A stretch of 64,000 nucleotides of DNA from assembly GCF_047345485.1 (NCBI RefSeq), contig NZ_JBLFEN010000001.1, forward strand, positions 558,001 to 622,000, written 5' to 3'. The notes under the pieces were generated by a model, which saw only the letters and a list, made by a program, of their open reading frames with translations, was not told the origin of the DNA and did no database searches. The position numbers and the translations under genes were made by a program. The stretch comes from Jejuia sp047345485. Lineage in GTDB: Bacteria > Bacteroidota > Bacteroidia > Flavobacteriales > Flavobacteriaceae. Every line of letters starts with the position of its first letter. Positions within the stretch are counted from its first letter, which is position 1. Positions 1-7,955 of this stretch are shown here, piece after piece.

Positions 1-906
1 CGCAATGATAGAAATTGGTAAAAATACAGCTATCGCTTCTGTTTTAGAATAGTTTTCACTTTCAAAAATTGAAACCACGTGAAATGTAAAGCCTGTTGTA
101 AAAAAACTATTGAAAGCTAAGGCTAAACCTATCATCCAAAAAGCTCGAGTTTTCTTTGCTTCTTGCAATGTAAAATGTTTTTCTACTTCAACCTTTTTAG
201 TAACTTTTTTCTGTTTTGAATTTCCATCTGGCTTTAATCCAAAATCTTCTGGCCTGTTTCTATACAATTGAATAATACAAAAACTAAAAATTAAAAGACA
301 GAAAGCCAAAACTTGCCACGATGCTTCCCATCCATATCCATCTATCAAATAATTGATAAATAATGGCGCGCTAGAAAACCCTAAGGACACCGTAATACTA
401 CTAATGGCGTTAATTTTACCTCGGTTTTTATCAAACCACATCATAATCATGTTTCTAGAAGACATGGTTAATACACCCTGACCAAAAAAGCGAATTGCAA
501 AAAATAATATAGTTATTACCACAAACGCTACGCCCCACGACTTTATATTTAAAAGGCTTTGAATGCCTTTACTAATAGTAACAGATTGGGAACAAAGCAG
601 CAATGAAATCCCTAAAAAGAAAGCAGAAAAAAAAGCAACATACCTTGCGCCAAATTTATCAAACAAAACACCTGCTCTAGCAACAAAAAAGGCACTTAAT
701 AATGTACCAATCATGTAAGCATTACTAAATTGATTTCTAGTTAAGCCTAACGCATCTTTTACAGGATCGGTAAATACAGAAACGCCAACTGTTTGTCCTG
801 GTATACTAGCCAAAACACCAATACTACCAACTAAAAGCACTACGTATCCATAAAAAAAAGGAAATGATTTAGGCTTAATAAATGAAAATTTATTTTTGTT
901 ATTCAT
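1..906 (-). CDS. MFS transporter, oxalate/formate antiporter-like (C-terminus cut off by window edge)
   Basis: The frame reads open from an ATG at 906 leftward to the window edge, giving about 302 residues without a stop, so the C-terminal part lies outside. After a basic N-terminus (MNNKNKFSFIKPKSFPFFYG) come long hydrophobic stretches with GQTVGVSVFTDP, typical of the OFA branch of the major facilitator superfamily, and a large Lys-rich cytoplasmic loop around residues 215-245 between the two six-helix halves. It would sit in the inner membrane and move a small organic anion, but the substrate cannot be read from sequence. It lies 27 bases downstream of the glycosyltransferase on the same strand, so the two may share a transcript. 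Confidence 0.85.
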   Translation of the reverse strand, partial: MNNKNKFSFIKPKSFPFFYGYVVLLVGSIGVLASIPGQTVGVSVFTDPVKDALGLTRNQFSNAYMIGTLLSAFFVARAGVLFDKFGARYVAFFSAFFLGISLLLCSQSVTISKGIQSLLNIKSWGVAFVVITILFFAIRFFGQGVLTMSSRNMIMMWFDKNRGKINAISSITVSLGFSSAPLFINYLIDGYGWEASWQVLAFCLLIFSFCIIQLYRNRPEDFGLKPDGNSKQKKVTKKVEVEKHFTLQEAKKTRAFWMIGLALAFNSFFTTGFTFHVVSIFESENYSKTEAIAVFLPISIIA

Positions 907-933
907 AGCGCTTTAAAGAAATTGAAAATACTA

Positions 934-1983
934 TTAGCTTAATAAATTTTGAATTGTCGCTAAGCAATCATTTTGTGTTTTTACCTTAGTATAAAGCGCA
1001 ATACTACCATTACCATAAGGCCCATAAATAGCTTGATTATCTCTAGAAAACAAGCCAACTGTTGGCGTTAAAGCTGCACTTGCCAAATGCATAACGCCGT
1101 TGTCTGCTGCAATAAAAACGGATGTGTTTGCTATAATACCACCCATTTCTCGTATATCTTTACTGTAAAAGTGAGGCGCTTTAAAATTTATTTTTGAAAT
1201 ATTCTCAATAGGTAACATTTCAATAATATTGTGGGTTTCAGAAAACTCATCCTGTAGTTTTAAATAAAATGATTCCCACCACGCCTCAGAATAGCATTTA
1301 TTTCCAGTAGCATTAGTGTATATGCAAATGGTTGGTTTTTTATTCTTAATTAAACGATTTAAAATTTCTCTACCCTTTTGTACTTCTGTTTCAGATAACT
1401 TAAGATTTAAAACTGGAAGCGGTTTTTTTTCTTCGGAATAGCCTAATTTAGAAAGGTATCGTCTTAAATTATATACTGGGTATTTTGATATATGAAGATA
1501 ATCTGAATACGTATTTTGTATATCCTCATGTACATCTCCAAATACTTTTAATGGTGCTTTAGCTAAGTTTGTAAGAAGCCGTCCAGATGAAGAATCCTTA
1601 TCACCATTAATCACCATATCATATTTTTTTCTTTTGATGGATACCCAGCACATTACGTACTTAAACAATTTACTAAAAGGCTTTCTTGGTAATTGGTAAA
1701 TCTTATCAATAGACTTATAATTTTCAAACACTGGATAAGCCACACCTCCTTTTACAAATAAATCAATTTTACAATTCGGAAATGTATGTTCCACCTCTTG
1801 CACCAAGGGCGTCGTTAATAGCTGATTACCTAAGCGATGATTTGGCCTAATTATCAGTACTGTTTTTATGGTAATGCTTTTACCAACCTCAGCTGTTGGC
1901 TCTACATAAGAACTCCCAACGCGTTTAGTAATATTATGCATTATTACGCGCCGCTTTTGATTAATCCATACTTTAAAACTCAT
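934..1983 (-). CDS. Glycosyltransferase family 9 (heptosyltransferase-like)
   Basis: This 349-residue protein matches the GT9/heptosyltransferase family. A Rossmann-like start (VLIIRPNHRLGNQLLTTPLV) lies near residues 42-61, and the C-terminal sugar-nucleotide half has the family signature around ADNGVMHLASAALTPTVGLF, about residues 293-312. GT9 enzymes normally add heptose or a related sugar to the LPS inner core from the cytoplasmic face of the inner membrane. The N-terminus is basic and about 35 residues longer than needed, so an internal Met at residue 15 (position 1941) is an alternative start. It is isolated from other LPS genes here, and the acceptor is unknown. Confidence 0.85.
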   Translation of the reverse strand: MSFKVWINQKRRVIMHNITKRVGSSYVEPTAEVGKSITIKTVLIIRPNHRLGNQLLTTPLVQEVEHTFPNCKIDLFVKGGVAYPVFENYKSIDKIYQLPRKPFSKLFKYVMCWVSIKRKKYDMVINGDKDSSSGRLLTNLAKAPLKVFGDVHEDIQNTYSDYLHISKYPVYNLRRYLSKLGYSEEKKPLPVLNLKLSETEVQKGREILNRLIKNKKPTICIYTNATGNKCYSEAWWESFYLKLQDEFSETHNIIEMLPIENISKINFKAPHFYSKDIREMGGIIANTSVFIAADNGVMHLASAALTPTVGLFSRDNQAIYGPYGNGSIALYTKVKTQNDCLATIQNLLS

Positions 1984-2060
1984 AGTGACTTAAAGTGATT
2001 TAGTTACAATTAAACTAGGGCTATAATAAAACATATTGCTTATAATTTGTCGTATAAATC

Positions 2061-2915
2061 TCATTTTATTTTTTTTAAATTTGAAGACTTATAAGTAACA
2101 TTTAAAACCAATCCTACAATAATCATTGTTATACCTAACAGACTCCAAAACGTATATACTTCGCTAAAAAATGACACTCCTAAAAGTAAAGTAAATACAA
2201 CTTCTAAGTATTTAAAAGGTGCTATTTTTGTTGTTTTTACAGATTGAAATGCTTTCGTCATGTACACTTGCCCAAAATACCCAAAACACCCTAAACCTAA
2301 TACCAAAAGCCACTCTGCTCCTATAGGCATTACCCAGTTATTTATTGATAAAACACCACCAATAATTGCAGATATAACCATAAAATAATTCACAATTACA
2401 ACGGGATGATTGCTTTTACCTATTTTACTAATTACAACGTAAACTAAGCCACTAAATATTGCAGAAATAAAAATTAAAAGTAAGCCAAAACTACTTAACG
2501 TAGTATCAAAACCCTTTAAAACTAAAACTCCAGAAAAAGCGATTATAAAAAATAACCATTGTAAAGGGTATATTTTTTCTTTTAGTATAATTACAGCAAA
2601 AATTCCAGCAAAAATAGGCGCCATATACCTTAAAGAAACCGCTGTACCTATTGGCAAATATTTAGTTGACATAAAAAACAATGTCATAGAGGTAACACCA
2701 ACTAATCCTCTTAACACCAACAAACCTCTTTTTTTTCCAAGTATCGGTATTTTATTTTTAAGAAGAAAACCTAAAGTTAAAAAGAGACAACTAAAGGATC
2801 TAAAAAACACAATTTGAAACGCATTCATATGCACCAAATGCTTTACAATACCATTCATGCAAGCAAATGACAATGTGCTAATAATCATGAATGTTACAGC
2901 CTTTTTAAGTTCCAA
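2061..2915 (-). CDS. EamA/DMT-superfamily transporter
   Basis: A 284-residue, very hydrophobic protein with about ten predicted membrane helices arranged as two EamA repeats (residues about 5-135 and 145-275). Typical family phrases include FFRSFSCLFLTLGFLL, LRYMAPIFAGIFAVIILKE and KYLEVVFTLLLGVSFFSE. Members export metabolites or drugs across the inner membrane, and the substrate is unknown. The start codon is TTG at 2915. An ATG nine codons further in would remove part of the first helix, so TTG is preferred. It lies 33 bases after the helicase gene and 77 before the glycosyltransferase gene, all on the minus strand, so co-transcription is possible. Confidence 0.88.
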   Translation of the reverse strand: MELKKAVTFMIISTLSFACMNGIVKHLVHMNAFQIVFFRSFSCLFLTLGFLLKNKIPILGKKRGLLVLRGLVGVTSMTLFFMSTKYLPIGTAVSLRYMAPIFAGIFAVIILKEKIYPLQWLFFIIAFSGVLVLKGFDTTLSSFGLLLIFISAIFSGLVYVVISKIGKSNHPVVIVNYFMVISAIIGGVLSINNWVMPIGAEWLLVLGLGCFGYFGQVYMTKAFQSVKTTKIAPFKYLEVVFTLLLGVSFFSEVYTFWSLLGITMIIVGLVLNVTYKSSNLKKIK

Positions 2916-2948
2916 AAGGGTTAGATATAAAATTTAATACGAATGTTA

Positions 2949-4502
2949 TTACTCTTTTGGTGCGTAACCATGTACCTCTTCAAACACCTCATCAAAATTT
3001 GCTCGGAGATAGGAGTTTAATTTTTTACGATAATCGCCACGTAGCCAATCTACAAAATTATGAGTACTCTTACTTATGCACTTGGTGTAACGTTTAATCC
3101 TAAAATCTATATCGTCTCCTAATTTTTTAGCTAAAGCAATAGCATCATAAACATCTTCACTATTTTCTATACATATTTTTGCATGTTGAGCTATAGAGCG
3201 CTCTAATACTACTTTGGTTGACTCTCCAGCTCTTACAGCATTTACATAAGTTTTTTGAATATCAAAATACACATCTTCAGAATTACCGAATTCTGCACGT
3301 AAATCATCTGGCATTTCATACCTAAAGTTACTTTCTAACTCATCATCACTAAGTAGAGAATCTAGATAGTAGTTAGGTGATTTAAAGATACGTTGCCAAT
3401 CGAGGTTATCACCCCAAGGCCCAAATCTGTGAAAATTATTTCCTAAATCAATAACTTGAAATGTGTCTTTATTTTCTAATACACGAGAACCACGACCAAT
3501 CATTTGATAATACAAGGTTAATGATTTAGTGGCACGATTTAATATAATACTCTCAACTGTTGGTTCATCAAAACCTGTGGTTAAAATACTCACCGAAGTT
3601 AATATAGCGCCTGGTGTTTTTTTAAACCATTTTAATATCATGGCTCTCTCCTTCTTGCTATTAGTATTATCTAAATGAGCTACCGGATACCCAGCACGCC
3701 TAAACGTATCATAGACATGCAGAGATGTATTAATCCCGTTATTAAAGATTAATGTTTTTTTGTTTTTAGAGCGTTCTTCATAAGCACGTAATAGCTTAGT
3801 TAACATATTATCATCGGTATACAAATCTTCAGAAGATTTTACCGTGTAATCACCATTAGCACCAACAACTAGACTAGTTAACCCAACATTATAACTAAAC
3901 ATTTCAGCTCGTGCTAAAAAGCCTCGACCTATTAAAGATTCTATAGATTCTCCTACAATAAGTTCATCATAATTATCCGTCATCGGTAACTCCATACTAG
4001 AACTTAAAGGCGTAGCGGTAACCCCTAAAATAAAAGACTGACTAAAAAATTTAAACAGCTTTGTAAATGAGTTGTAGTGAGCCTCATCAATAATTACTAA
4101 ACCTATATCAGAAATATCTAGTTTATCATCATTTAAACGGTTATTCAAAGTTTCTACCATTGCTACAAAGCAACTATAATCTGCCTGATCACTTAAATCT
4201 GCTTTACTATCTACTACTTTGTTTATTACACCAAACTCAGTAAGCATATTAGAGGTTTGTTTACATAGCTCTATACGATGTGTCATAACCAATACCTTTT
4301 TCTTTTTAATTTTTAGGTATTGACGTACAATTTCAGAAAATATTACTGTTTTCCCACCTCCTGTAGGCAATTGGTACAACAAATGATAATCAACTGGAGA
4401 CTCCTCAAAAGCAGTAAAAATTTTATCTATAGCACCTTTTTGATAGCTATATAACTCTTTTCCGGTTTTTCTTTCTTGTTGTTCGGTTTTTGAAATCGAC
4501 AT
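2949..4502 (-). CDS. SF2 DEAD/DEAH-box helicase
   Basis: A 517-residue superfamily 2 ATPase. It shows motif I LPTGGGKT (residues 45-52), motif II DEAH (139-142), motif III GVTATP (160-164 region), a helicase C-domain and motif VI QMIGRGSR (333-340). The layout resembles the RadD/YejH and UvrB/Res-III-like helicases that unwind nucleic acid in repair. The last 120 residues contain no domain I recognise. It heads a minus-strand gene run and has a perfect TATTTTTG -7 box at 4523-4530, leaving a leader of only about 15 bases. No nuclease or methylase neighbour is present, so a restriction role is not supported. Confidence 0.88.
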   Translation of the reverse strand: MSISKTEQQERKTGKELYSYQKGAIDKIFTAFEESPVDYHLLYQLPTGGGKTVIFSEIVRQYLKIKKKKVLVMTHRIELCKQTSNMLTEFGVINKVVDSKADLSDQADYSCFVAMVETLNNRLNDDKLDISDIGLVIIDEAHYNSFTKLFKFFSQSFILGVTATPLSSSMELPMTDNYDELIVGESIESLIGRGFLARAEMFSYNVGLTSLVVGANGDYTVKSSEDLYTDDNMLTKLLRAYEERSKNKKTLIFNNGINTSLHVYDTFRRAGYPVAHLDNTNSKKERAMILKWFKKTPGAILTSVSILTTGFDEPTVESIILNRATKSLTLYYQMIGRGSRVLENKDTFQVIDLGNNFHRFGPWGDNLDWQRIFKSPNYYLDSLLSDDELESNFRYEMPDDLRAEFGNSEDVYFDIQKTYVNAVRAGESTKVVLERSIAQHAKICIENSEDVYDAIALAKKLGDDIDFRIKRYTKCISKSTHNFVDWLRGDYRKKLNSYLRANFDEVFEEVHGYAPKE

Positions 4503-4522
4503 ATATACAATTTAGTAAAACG

Positions 4523-4530
4523 CAAAAATA
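4523..4530 (-). promoter_or_regulatory. Promoter -7 element of the helicase gene
   Basis: Read on the minus strand the bases are TATTTTTG, a full match to the Bacteroidota -7 consensus TAnnTTTG. A TTT about 20 bases upstream is only a partial -33 TTG. The predicted transcript start is near 4516, about 15 bases before the ATG. Confidence 0.5.
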
Positions 4531-4661
4531 ACACCTTTCTTGGGTTTTTTAAAGTGGTTTTCTTTAAAGTTATTCAGTGTATTGTTGATAATATTGAGAA
4601 TGTATCTCTTTAATATTAGTATGTCGTGCTAAATAACTTTTCATATAGCTGTTTAAAAAGC

Positions 4662-4669
4662 TACATTTG
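4662..4669 (+). promoter_or_regulatory. Promoter -7 element of the aldo/keto reductase gene
   Basis: TACATTTG matches TAnnTTTG exactly and lies 22 bases before the ATG at 4692, in the divergent gap with the helicase gene. No clear -33 TTG is visible, only TTTT at about the right distance. Confidence 0.5.
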
Positions 4670-4691
4670 TTACTCTTTTTAATTTGAAAAC

Positions 4692-5705
4692 ATGCAAATA
4701 AACGACAAATCAGGAGCTACAGAATATCTAGCATCAGCCCAACGCTATAATGAAATGACCTACAGAAGAACAGGGAATAGTGGCGTACTTTTACCAGCAA
4801 TATCTTTAGGATTATGGCACAATTTTGGGTTTATAGATAGTATTCAAAACGGAAGAGATATTTTAAGATGTGCTTTTGATTTGGGGATTACACATTTTGA
4901 TTTAGCCAATAATTATGGCCCTCCTTTTGGGTCTGCAGAAGAGAATTTTGGTACTATTTTAAAGAAAGATTTTAAATCTTATAGAGATGAACTTTTTATT
5001 GCGACAAAAGCTGGTTATGATATGTGGCCTGGGCCTTATGGCAATTTAGGGTCGCGTAAATATTTGATAGCAAGCTTAGACCAAAGTTTAAAGCGTATGG
5101 GTTTAGACTACGTGGATGTATTTTATCACCACAGGCCAGACCCTGATACACCTTTAGAGGAAACCATGGGTGCCTTAACTGATATTGTGCGTCAAGGTAA
5201 GGCTCTATATGTAGCTATTTCTAATTACCAACCAAAAGAGACACAAAGAGCTGCCGAACTTTTAAAAGCATCAAACACTCCGTTTATATTACATCAAGCA
5301 CGCTATTCTATGTTTGATCGTTGGATAGAAAATGGCTTACTTAATACCTTAGAACAAAATGGTGTAGGCTGTATTACGTTTTCGCCATTAGAACAAGGCA
5401 TGTTAACGGACAGATATTTAGATGGTATTCCAAAAAATTCTAGAGCTGCGAAAAGTATGTCGTATTTAGATAAGGAAACTGTGAATTCAAACATTTCTAA
5501 AATTAATAGCTTGAATGAAATTGCCCAAAACAGGAATCAGAAATTATCGCAAATGGCTATTGCTTGGATATTAAGGCACAAACAAGTGGCATCTGTTTTA
5601 ATTGGCGCAAGTTCTGCTAATCAATTAAAAGATAATGTAAAAGCTTTGGAAAATTTAAGTTTTACTGATGAGGAGTTAAAGATGATTGATAATATTGTTA
5701 GTTAA
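4692..5705 (+). CDS. Aldo/keto reductase, YghZ/Gpr-like
   Basis: A 337-residue NADPH-dependent aldo/keto reductase with the full catalytic tetrad: Asp70 and Tyr75 (FDLANNYGPP), Lys106 (IATKAGY) and His146 (FYHHRPD). The segments MWPGPYGNLGSRKYLIASLD and GIPKNSRAAKS are typical of the YghZ group, which in E. coli reduces L-glyceraldehyde 3-phosphate and methylglyoxal. The exact substrate here is inferred. It is a stand-alone cytoplasmic enzyme transcribed divergently from the helicase. Confidence 0.9.
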   Translation: MQINDKSGATEYLASAQRYNEMTYRRTGNSGVLLPAISLGLWHNFGFIDSIQNGRDILRCAFDLGITHFDLANNYGPPFGSAEENFGTILKKDFKSYRDELFIATKAGYDMWPGPYGNLGSRKYLIASLDQSLKRMGLDYVDVFYHHRPDPDTPLEETMGALTDIVRQGKALYVAISNYQPKETQRAAELLKASNTPFILHQARYSMFDRWIENGLLNTLEQNGVGCITFSPLEQGMLTDRYLDGIPKNSRAAKSMSYLDKETVNSNISKINSLNEIAQNRNQKLSQMAIAWILRHKQVASVLIGASSANQLKDNVKALENLSFTDEELKMIDNIVS

Positions 5706-5850
5706 TCTCCAAAAAATAAGATTTTCTAAAATCTCACTATTTTTAACAATTATAATATTGCATATAGAAAATAACTAAAATAGAATAGTAATAATTAGAC
5801 TTATTTTTTTAACCGAATTAAATATTAAAGATTGTATTAAGACTATTAAA

Positions 5851-6525
5851 TTACTCTTTAATAATAACAACAGTTACTTTAATACCAGCTGCTAGCGCCC
5901 AAACTTTATTAGAAATACGTTTACCATTTTCATCTACTATTCTGTATTCAGCAGTATTTGGACCTGATGCTCCTGTGTTAATGGCTTGAAATACTATTTC
6001 GTTTGCTCCTTCATTTAAATCTAATTTAAATCCACTGAAACCTTGTGTTAAGTACGCTCTAGGCTCTAAAACATTACCATTTACGTACACTCTTAGTAAA
6101 TCGCCATCTATGGCAGAATAGTCTCTATACATCACGCGAAGTGATTTAGATGTTGTTTTATAATCGCCCCAAAAGGCGTCTTTTTTTAAACCAGCGTTTA
6201 AACCATGTCCTTCAGGAAGTAATGTTTTCTCAATTTTATCTAATTTCTTAGTATATAATTCTCCAGGATTACCAAACTCTTCTTGCGGAAACATTGAAAA
6301 TTCTTTTTTAGGCAACTCTAGCTTACCCACCACCTTTGGAGACTTTACGCCACTAAACTGATTATTTTGCTCAGGTTTTTTTGGTAAAATCTTTTTACTA
6401 TCAGTAGAGTCTTTAGGTGCTTCTATAGCAGGAATTATGCTTCCTGATTTTTTTCTAGAATCAATTTGAGCACTTACCGTAGCAGTAAAAACTAATATTA
6501 AAAAGCATGTCACTAAAAATTTCAT
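5851..6525 (-). CDS. Secreted hypothetical protein
   Basis: A 224-residue protein beginning with a clear signal peptide (MKFLVTCFLILVFTATVSAQ, cleavage after SAQ expected), so it is exported to the periplasm or beyond. A Lys/Pro/Ser-rich linker follows (residues about 22-75). The C-terminal half looks like a compact beta-sandwich with YRDYSAIDGDLLRVYVNGN and GANEIVFQAINTG, reminiscent of an adhesive or carbohydrate-binding fold, but I do not recognise a named family. It lacks a lipobox and a T9SS C-terminal domain. It is transcribed away from the tiny-ORF cluster. Confidence 0.8.
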   Translation of the reverse strand: MKFLVTCFLILVFTATVSAQIDSRKKSGSIIPAIEAPKDSTDSKKILPKKPEQNNQFSGVKSPKVVGKLELPKKEFSMFPQEEFGNPGELYTKKLDKIEKTLLPEGHGLNAGLKKDAFWGDYKTTSKSLRVMYRDYSAIDGDLLRVYVNGNVLEPRAYLTQGFSGFKLDLNEGANEIVFQAINTGASGPNTAEYRIVDENGKRISNKVWALAAGIKVTVVIIKE

Positions 6526-6785
6526 GTGTCTTCTAACTATGGGTTAAAAATAATAGAAATATATTTTAAAGATATTTTTTCTCTAAAAAACATATAGTTT
6601 TAATTCTATATTTATAATTATTTAACAATAACCATACCTAAATAGTCTCTATTACAGCTTACTCCTATCATAAAACATTCAAAATAGTTAAAATTAGTTA
6701 ATTTATTACTTTGTTATACATAGTACTGTAACAAAAAATAGATTCTGTCGTCTATTCTGTATAAACCAATTCAAAAAATATAATT

Positions 6786-6872
6786 ATGAGAACTTTAAAC
6801 AGTAACCAAGTAACAGAAACTTTAAACAGTACTAAGTCTAACACGTGGAATAACAAAAGACGTTATAGATAG
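6786..6872 (+). CDS. Tiny ORF 1 of a tandem small-protein family (28 aa)
   Basis: An ATG-TAG frame of 28 codons starting MRTLNSNQVTETLN and ending NTWNNKRRYR. A near-copy follows at 6924 with the same length and with the same start (MRTLN), middle (VTETL) and end (TW-N-x-KRRYR). Conservation of amino acids and reading frame across two copies is the evidence that it is translated. It is Asn/Thr-rich with a basic, aromatic tail, and has no signal peptide or membrane helix. A near-consensus -7 box, TTACTTTG, lies at 6706-6713. Function is unknown. Confidence 0.6.
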   Translation: MRTLNSNQVTETLNSTKSNTWNNKRRYR

Positions 6873-6923
6873 TAAAATTTGTTATTTCATTTATTTAATT
6901 CATCAATCAAAAAACTTTTAATC

Positions 6924-7010
6924 ATGAGAACTTTAAACACAAATCTAGTAACCGAAACTCTAGCTAATACAAAAACTAACACATGGAATAGCAAGAGACG
7001 TTATAGATAA
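6924..7010 (+). CDS. Tiny ORF 2 of a tandem small-protein family (28 aa)
   Basis: The second 28-codon copy, starting MRTLNTNLVTETLA and ending NTWNSKRRYR, about 70% identical to ORF 1. Differences are mostly conservative or at synonymous positions (for example ACA/ACG for Thr, GTA kept for Val), which suggests selection on a peptide. The 17 bases TTCATCAATCAAAAAAC just upstream are repeated almost exactly before ORF 3, so a unit of leader plus ORF appears to have been duplicated. Function is unknown. Confidence 0.6.
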   Translation: MRTLNTNLVTETLANTKTNTWNSKRRYR

Positions 7011-7055
7011 TAACGGTTCTGCATTAAATAATCTTTCATCAATCAAAAAAATATT

Positions 7056-7187
7056 ATGAAATCAATCCTCAAAATATCAAAACACATTAAAGGTATTACC
7101 GAAGAAAATTTAATTTCTAATAAACGAATTTTAAGTTTTTCTACAGACCAAACCTCTTGGAAGCGTTTACACCATCACATGCGCTAA
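7056..7187 (+). CDS. Tiny ORF 3, divergent member of the tandem family (43 aa)
   Basis: An ATG-TAA frame of 43 residues preceded by the same TTTCATCAATCAAAAAA leader as ORF 2. Its N-terminus is different (MKSILKISKHIKGITEENLI), but the end TDQTSWKRLHHHMR aligns with the TxTWNxKRRYR tail of ORFs 1 and 2: threonine, one spacer, Trp, then a basic run. The N-terminal 20 residues could form an amphipathic Lys/Ile helix resembling leader sequences of small modified peptides. That resemblance is only suggestive, because no modifying enzyme or exporter is next to it. Confidence 0.5.
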   Translation: MKSILKISKHIKGITEENLISNKRILSFSTDQTSWKRLHHHMR

Positions 7188-7260
7188 AAGTCCTGTTTGT
7201 TTTTATGGTATTGTTTTTGTGATTTAACACTACATTAACTAATACTGTAAGCTTTTTAAA

Positions 7261-7398
7261 ATGAATTATGAAGTTAGTTTCTGTGTCTTTTATCATAAGG
7301 AAATAGAATCGTTACCAAGGCTATATTTAAATTATCTGTGGTATGTAGAATCAATCATTTTAAAAAAATCTTATGGTACAAAAACACAAAAATCATGA
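7261..7398 (+). CDS. Possible 45-aa ORF coupled to exbD
   Basis: A 45-codon frame (start MNYEVSFCVFYHKEIESL, end SYGTKTQKS) whose TGA overlaps the ATG of exbD as ATGA at 7395-7398, the geometry of translational coupling. It is hydrophobic and aromatic, with no recognised family. The frame could be chance in an AT-rich leader. The overlap is the only positive sign. Confidence 0.25.
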   Translation: MNYEVSFCVFYHKEIESLPRLYLNYLWYVESIILKKSYGTKTQKS

Positions 7399-7955
7399 GA
7401 CGAACAAACGAACGCCCAGAAGTAAATGCGGGGTCTATGGCAGACATCGCATTTTTGTTATTAATCTTCTTTTTAGTTACCGCTGTAATACCAAAAGATC
7501 AAGGCATACAGCGAAAATTACCTAGAGAATGCCCTGCGGGAGAAGATTGTAATATTCCGATTCCAGACAGAAATATTTTAAAAATTGCCATTAATTCAAA
7601 CAATGAAATAATGGTAGATGATGCTATCGTAAATATAGATGAAGTTAAAAATTTAGCTAAAGCTTTTATTGATAATAATGGTGATGGTAGTTGCATGTAT
7701 TGTAATGGTACTAAAACAACATCGTCATCCGATAATCCTTCAAAAGCTGTAATTTCATTACAATCAGATAGAAATTCAAAATACAATCAATTTATTGAAG
7801 TGCAAGATGAACTCACAAAAGCCTACTTAGAATTACGTGAAACCTACTGCAAGTCTGTATTAAATAAACCTACGGACAAACTCACAGAAGATGATATGAA
7901 ACAATTAAAAGAAGCATACCCTTTTATTCTCTCTGAAGCAGAGACTAAAGGTTAA
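7395..7955 (+). CDS. exbD: ExbD/TolR-family biopolymer transporter, orphan
   Basis: A 186-residue protein starting MRRTNERPEVNAGSMADIAF. The upstream frame extends to 7338, but Bacteroidota ExbD proteins start at this MRR, so the ATG at 7395 is chosen. A single membrane helix (about residues 17-35) contains the conserved proton-path Asp of ADIAFLLLIFFLVT, followed by a periplasmic domain. The periplasmic part carries an insertion with a CMYCNG segment and Ser/Thr-rich linker, unusual for the family. ExbD works with ExbB and TonB to energise outer-membrane transport, but no exbB or second exbD is adjacent. Its stop codon overlaps that of the convergent E1 gene. Confidence 0.88.
   Translation: MRRTNERPEVNAGSMADIAFLLLIFFLVTAVIPKDQGIQRKLPRECPAGEDCNIPIPDRNILKIAINSNNEIMVDDAIVNIDEVKNLAKAFIDNNGDGSCMYCNGTKTTSSSDNPSKAVISLQSDRNSKYNQFIEVQDELTKAYLELRETYCKSVLNKPTDKLTEDDMKQLKEAYPFILSEAETKG

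Noticed and set aside
2949..4502. Restriction or phage-defence system around the SF2 helicase
   Set aside because: Neighbours are transporters and a glycosyltransferase. No nuclease, methylase or other defence partner is present.
5720..5745. Terminator after the aldo/keto reductase gene
   Set aside because: AGATTTT/AAAATCT is a short AT-only stem with a very small loop, too weak to call.
7170..7187. His run (HHH) at the end of tiny ORF 3 as a second His attenuator
   Set aside because: No terminator/antiterminator pair follows, and the next gene is exbD, not a His-related gene.
7338..7394. 19-residue N-terminal extension of ExbD
   Set aside because: Family members start at MRR...NAGSMADIAF. 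The extension has no similarity and overlaps the leader.
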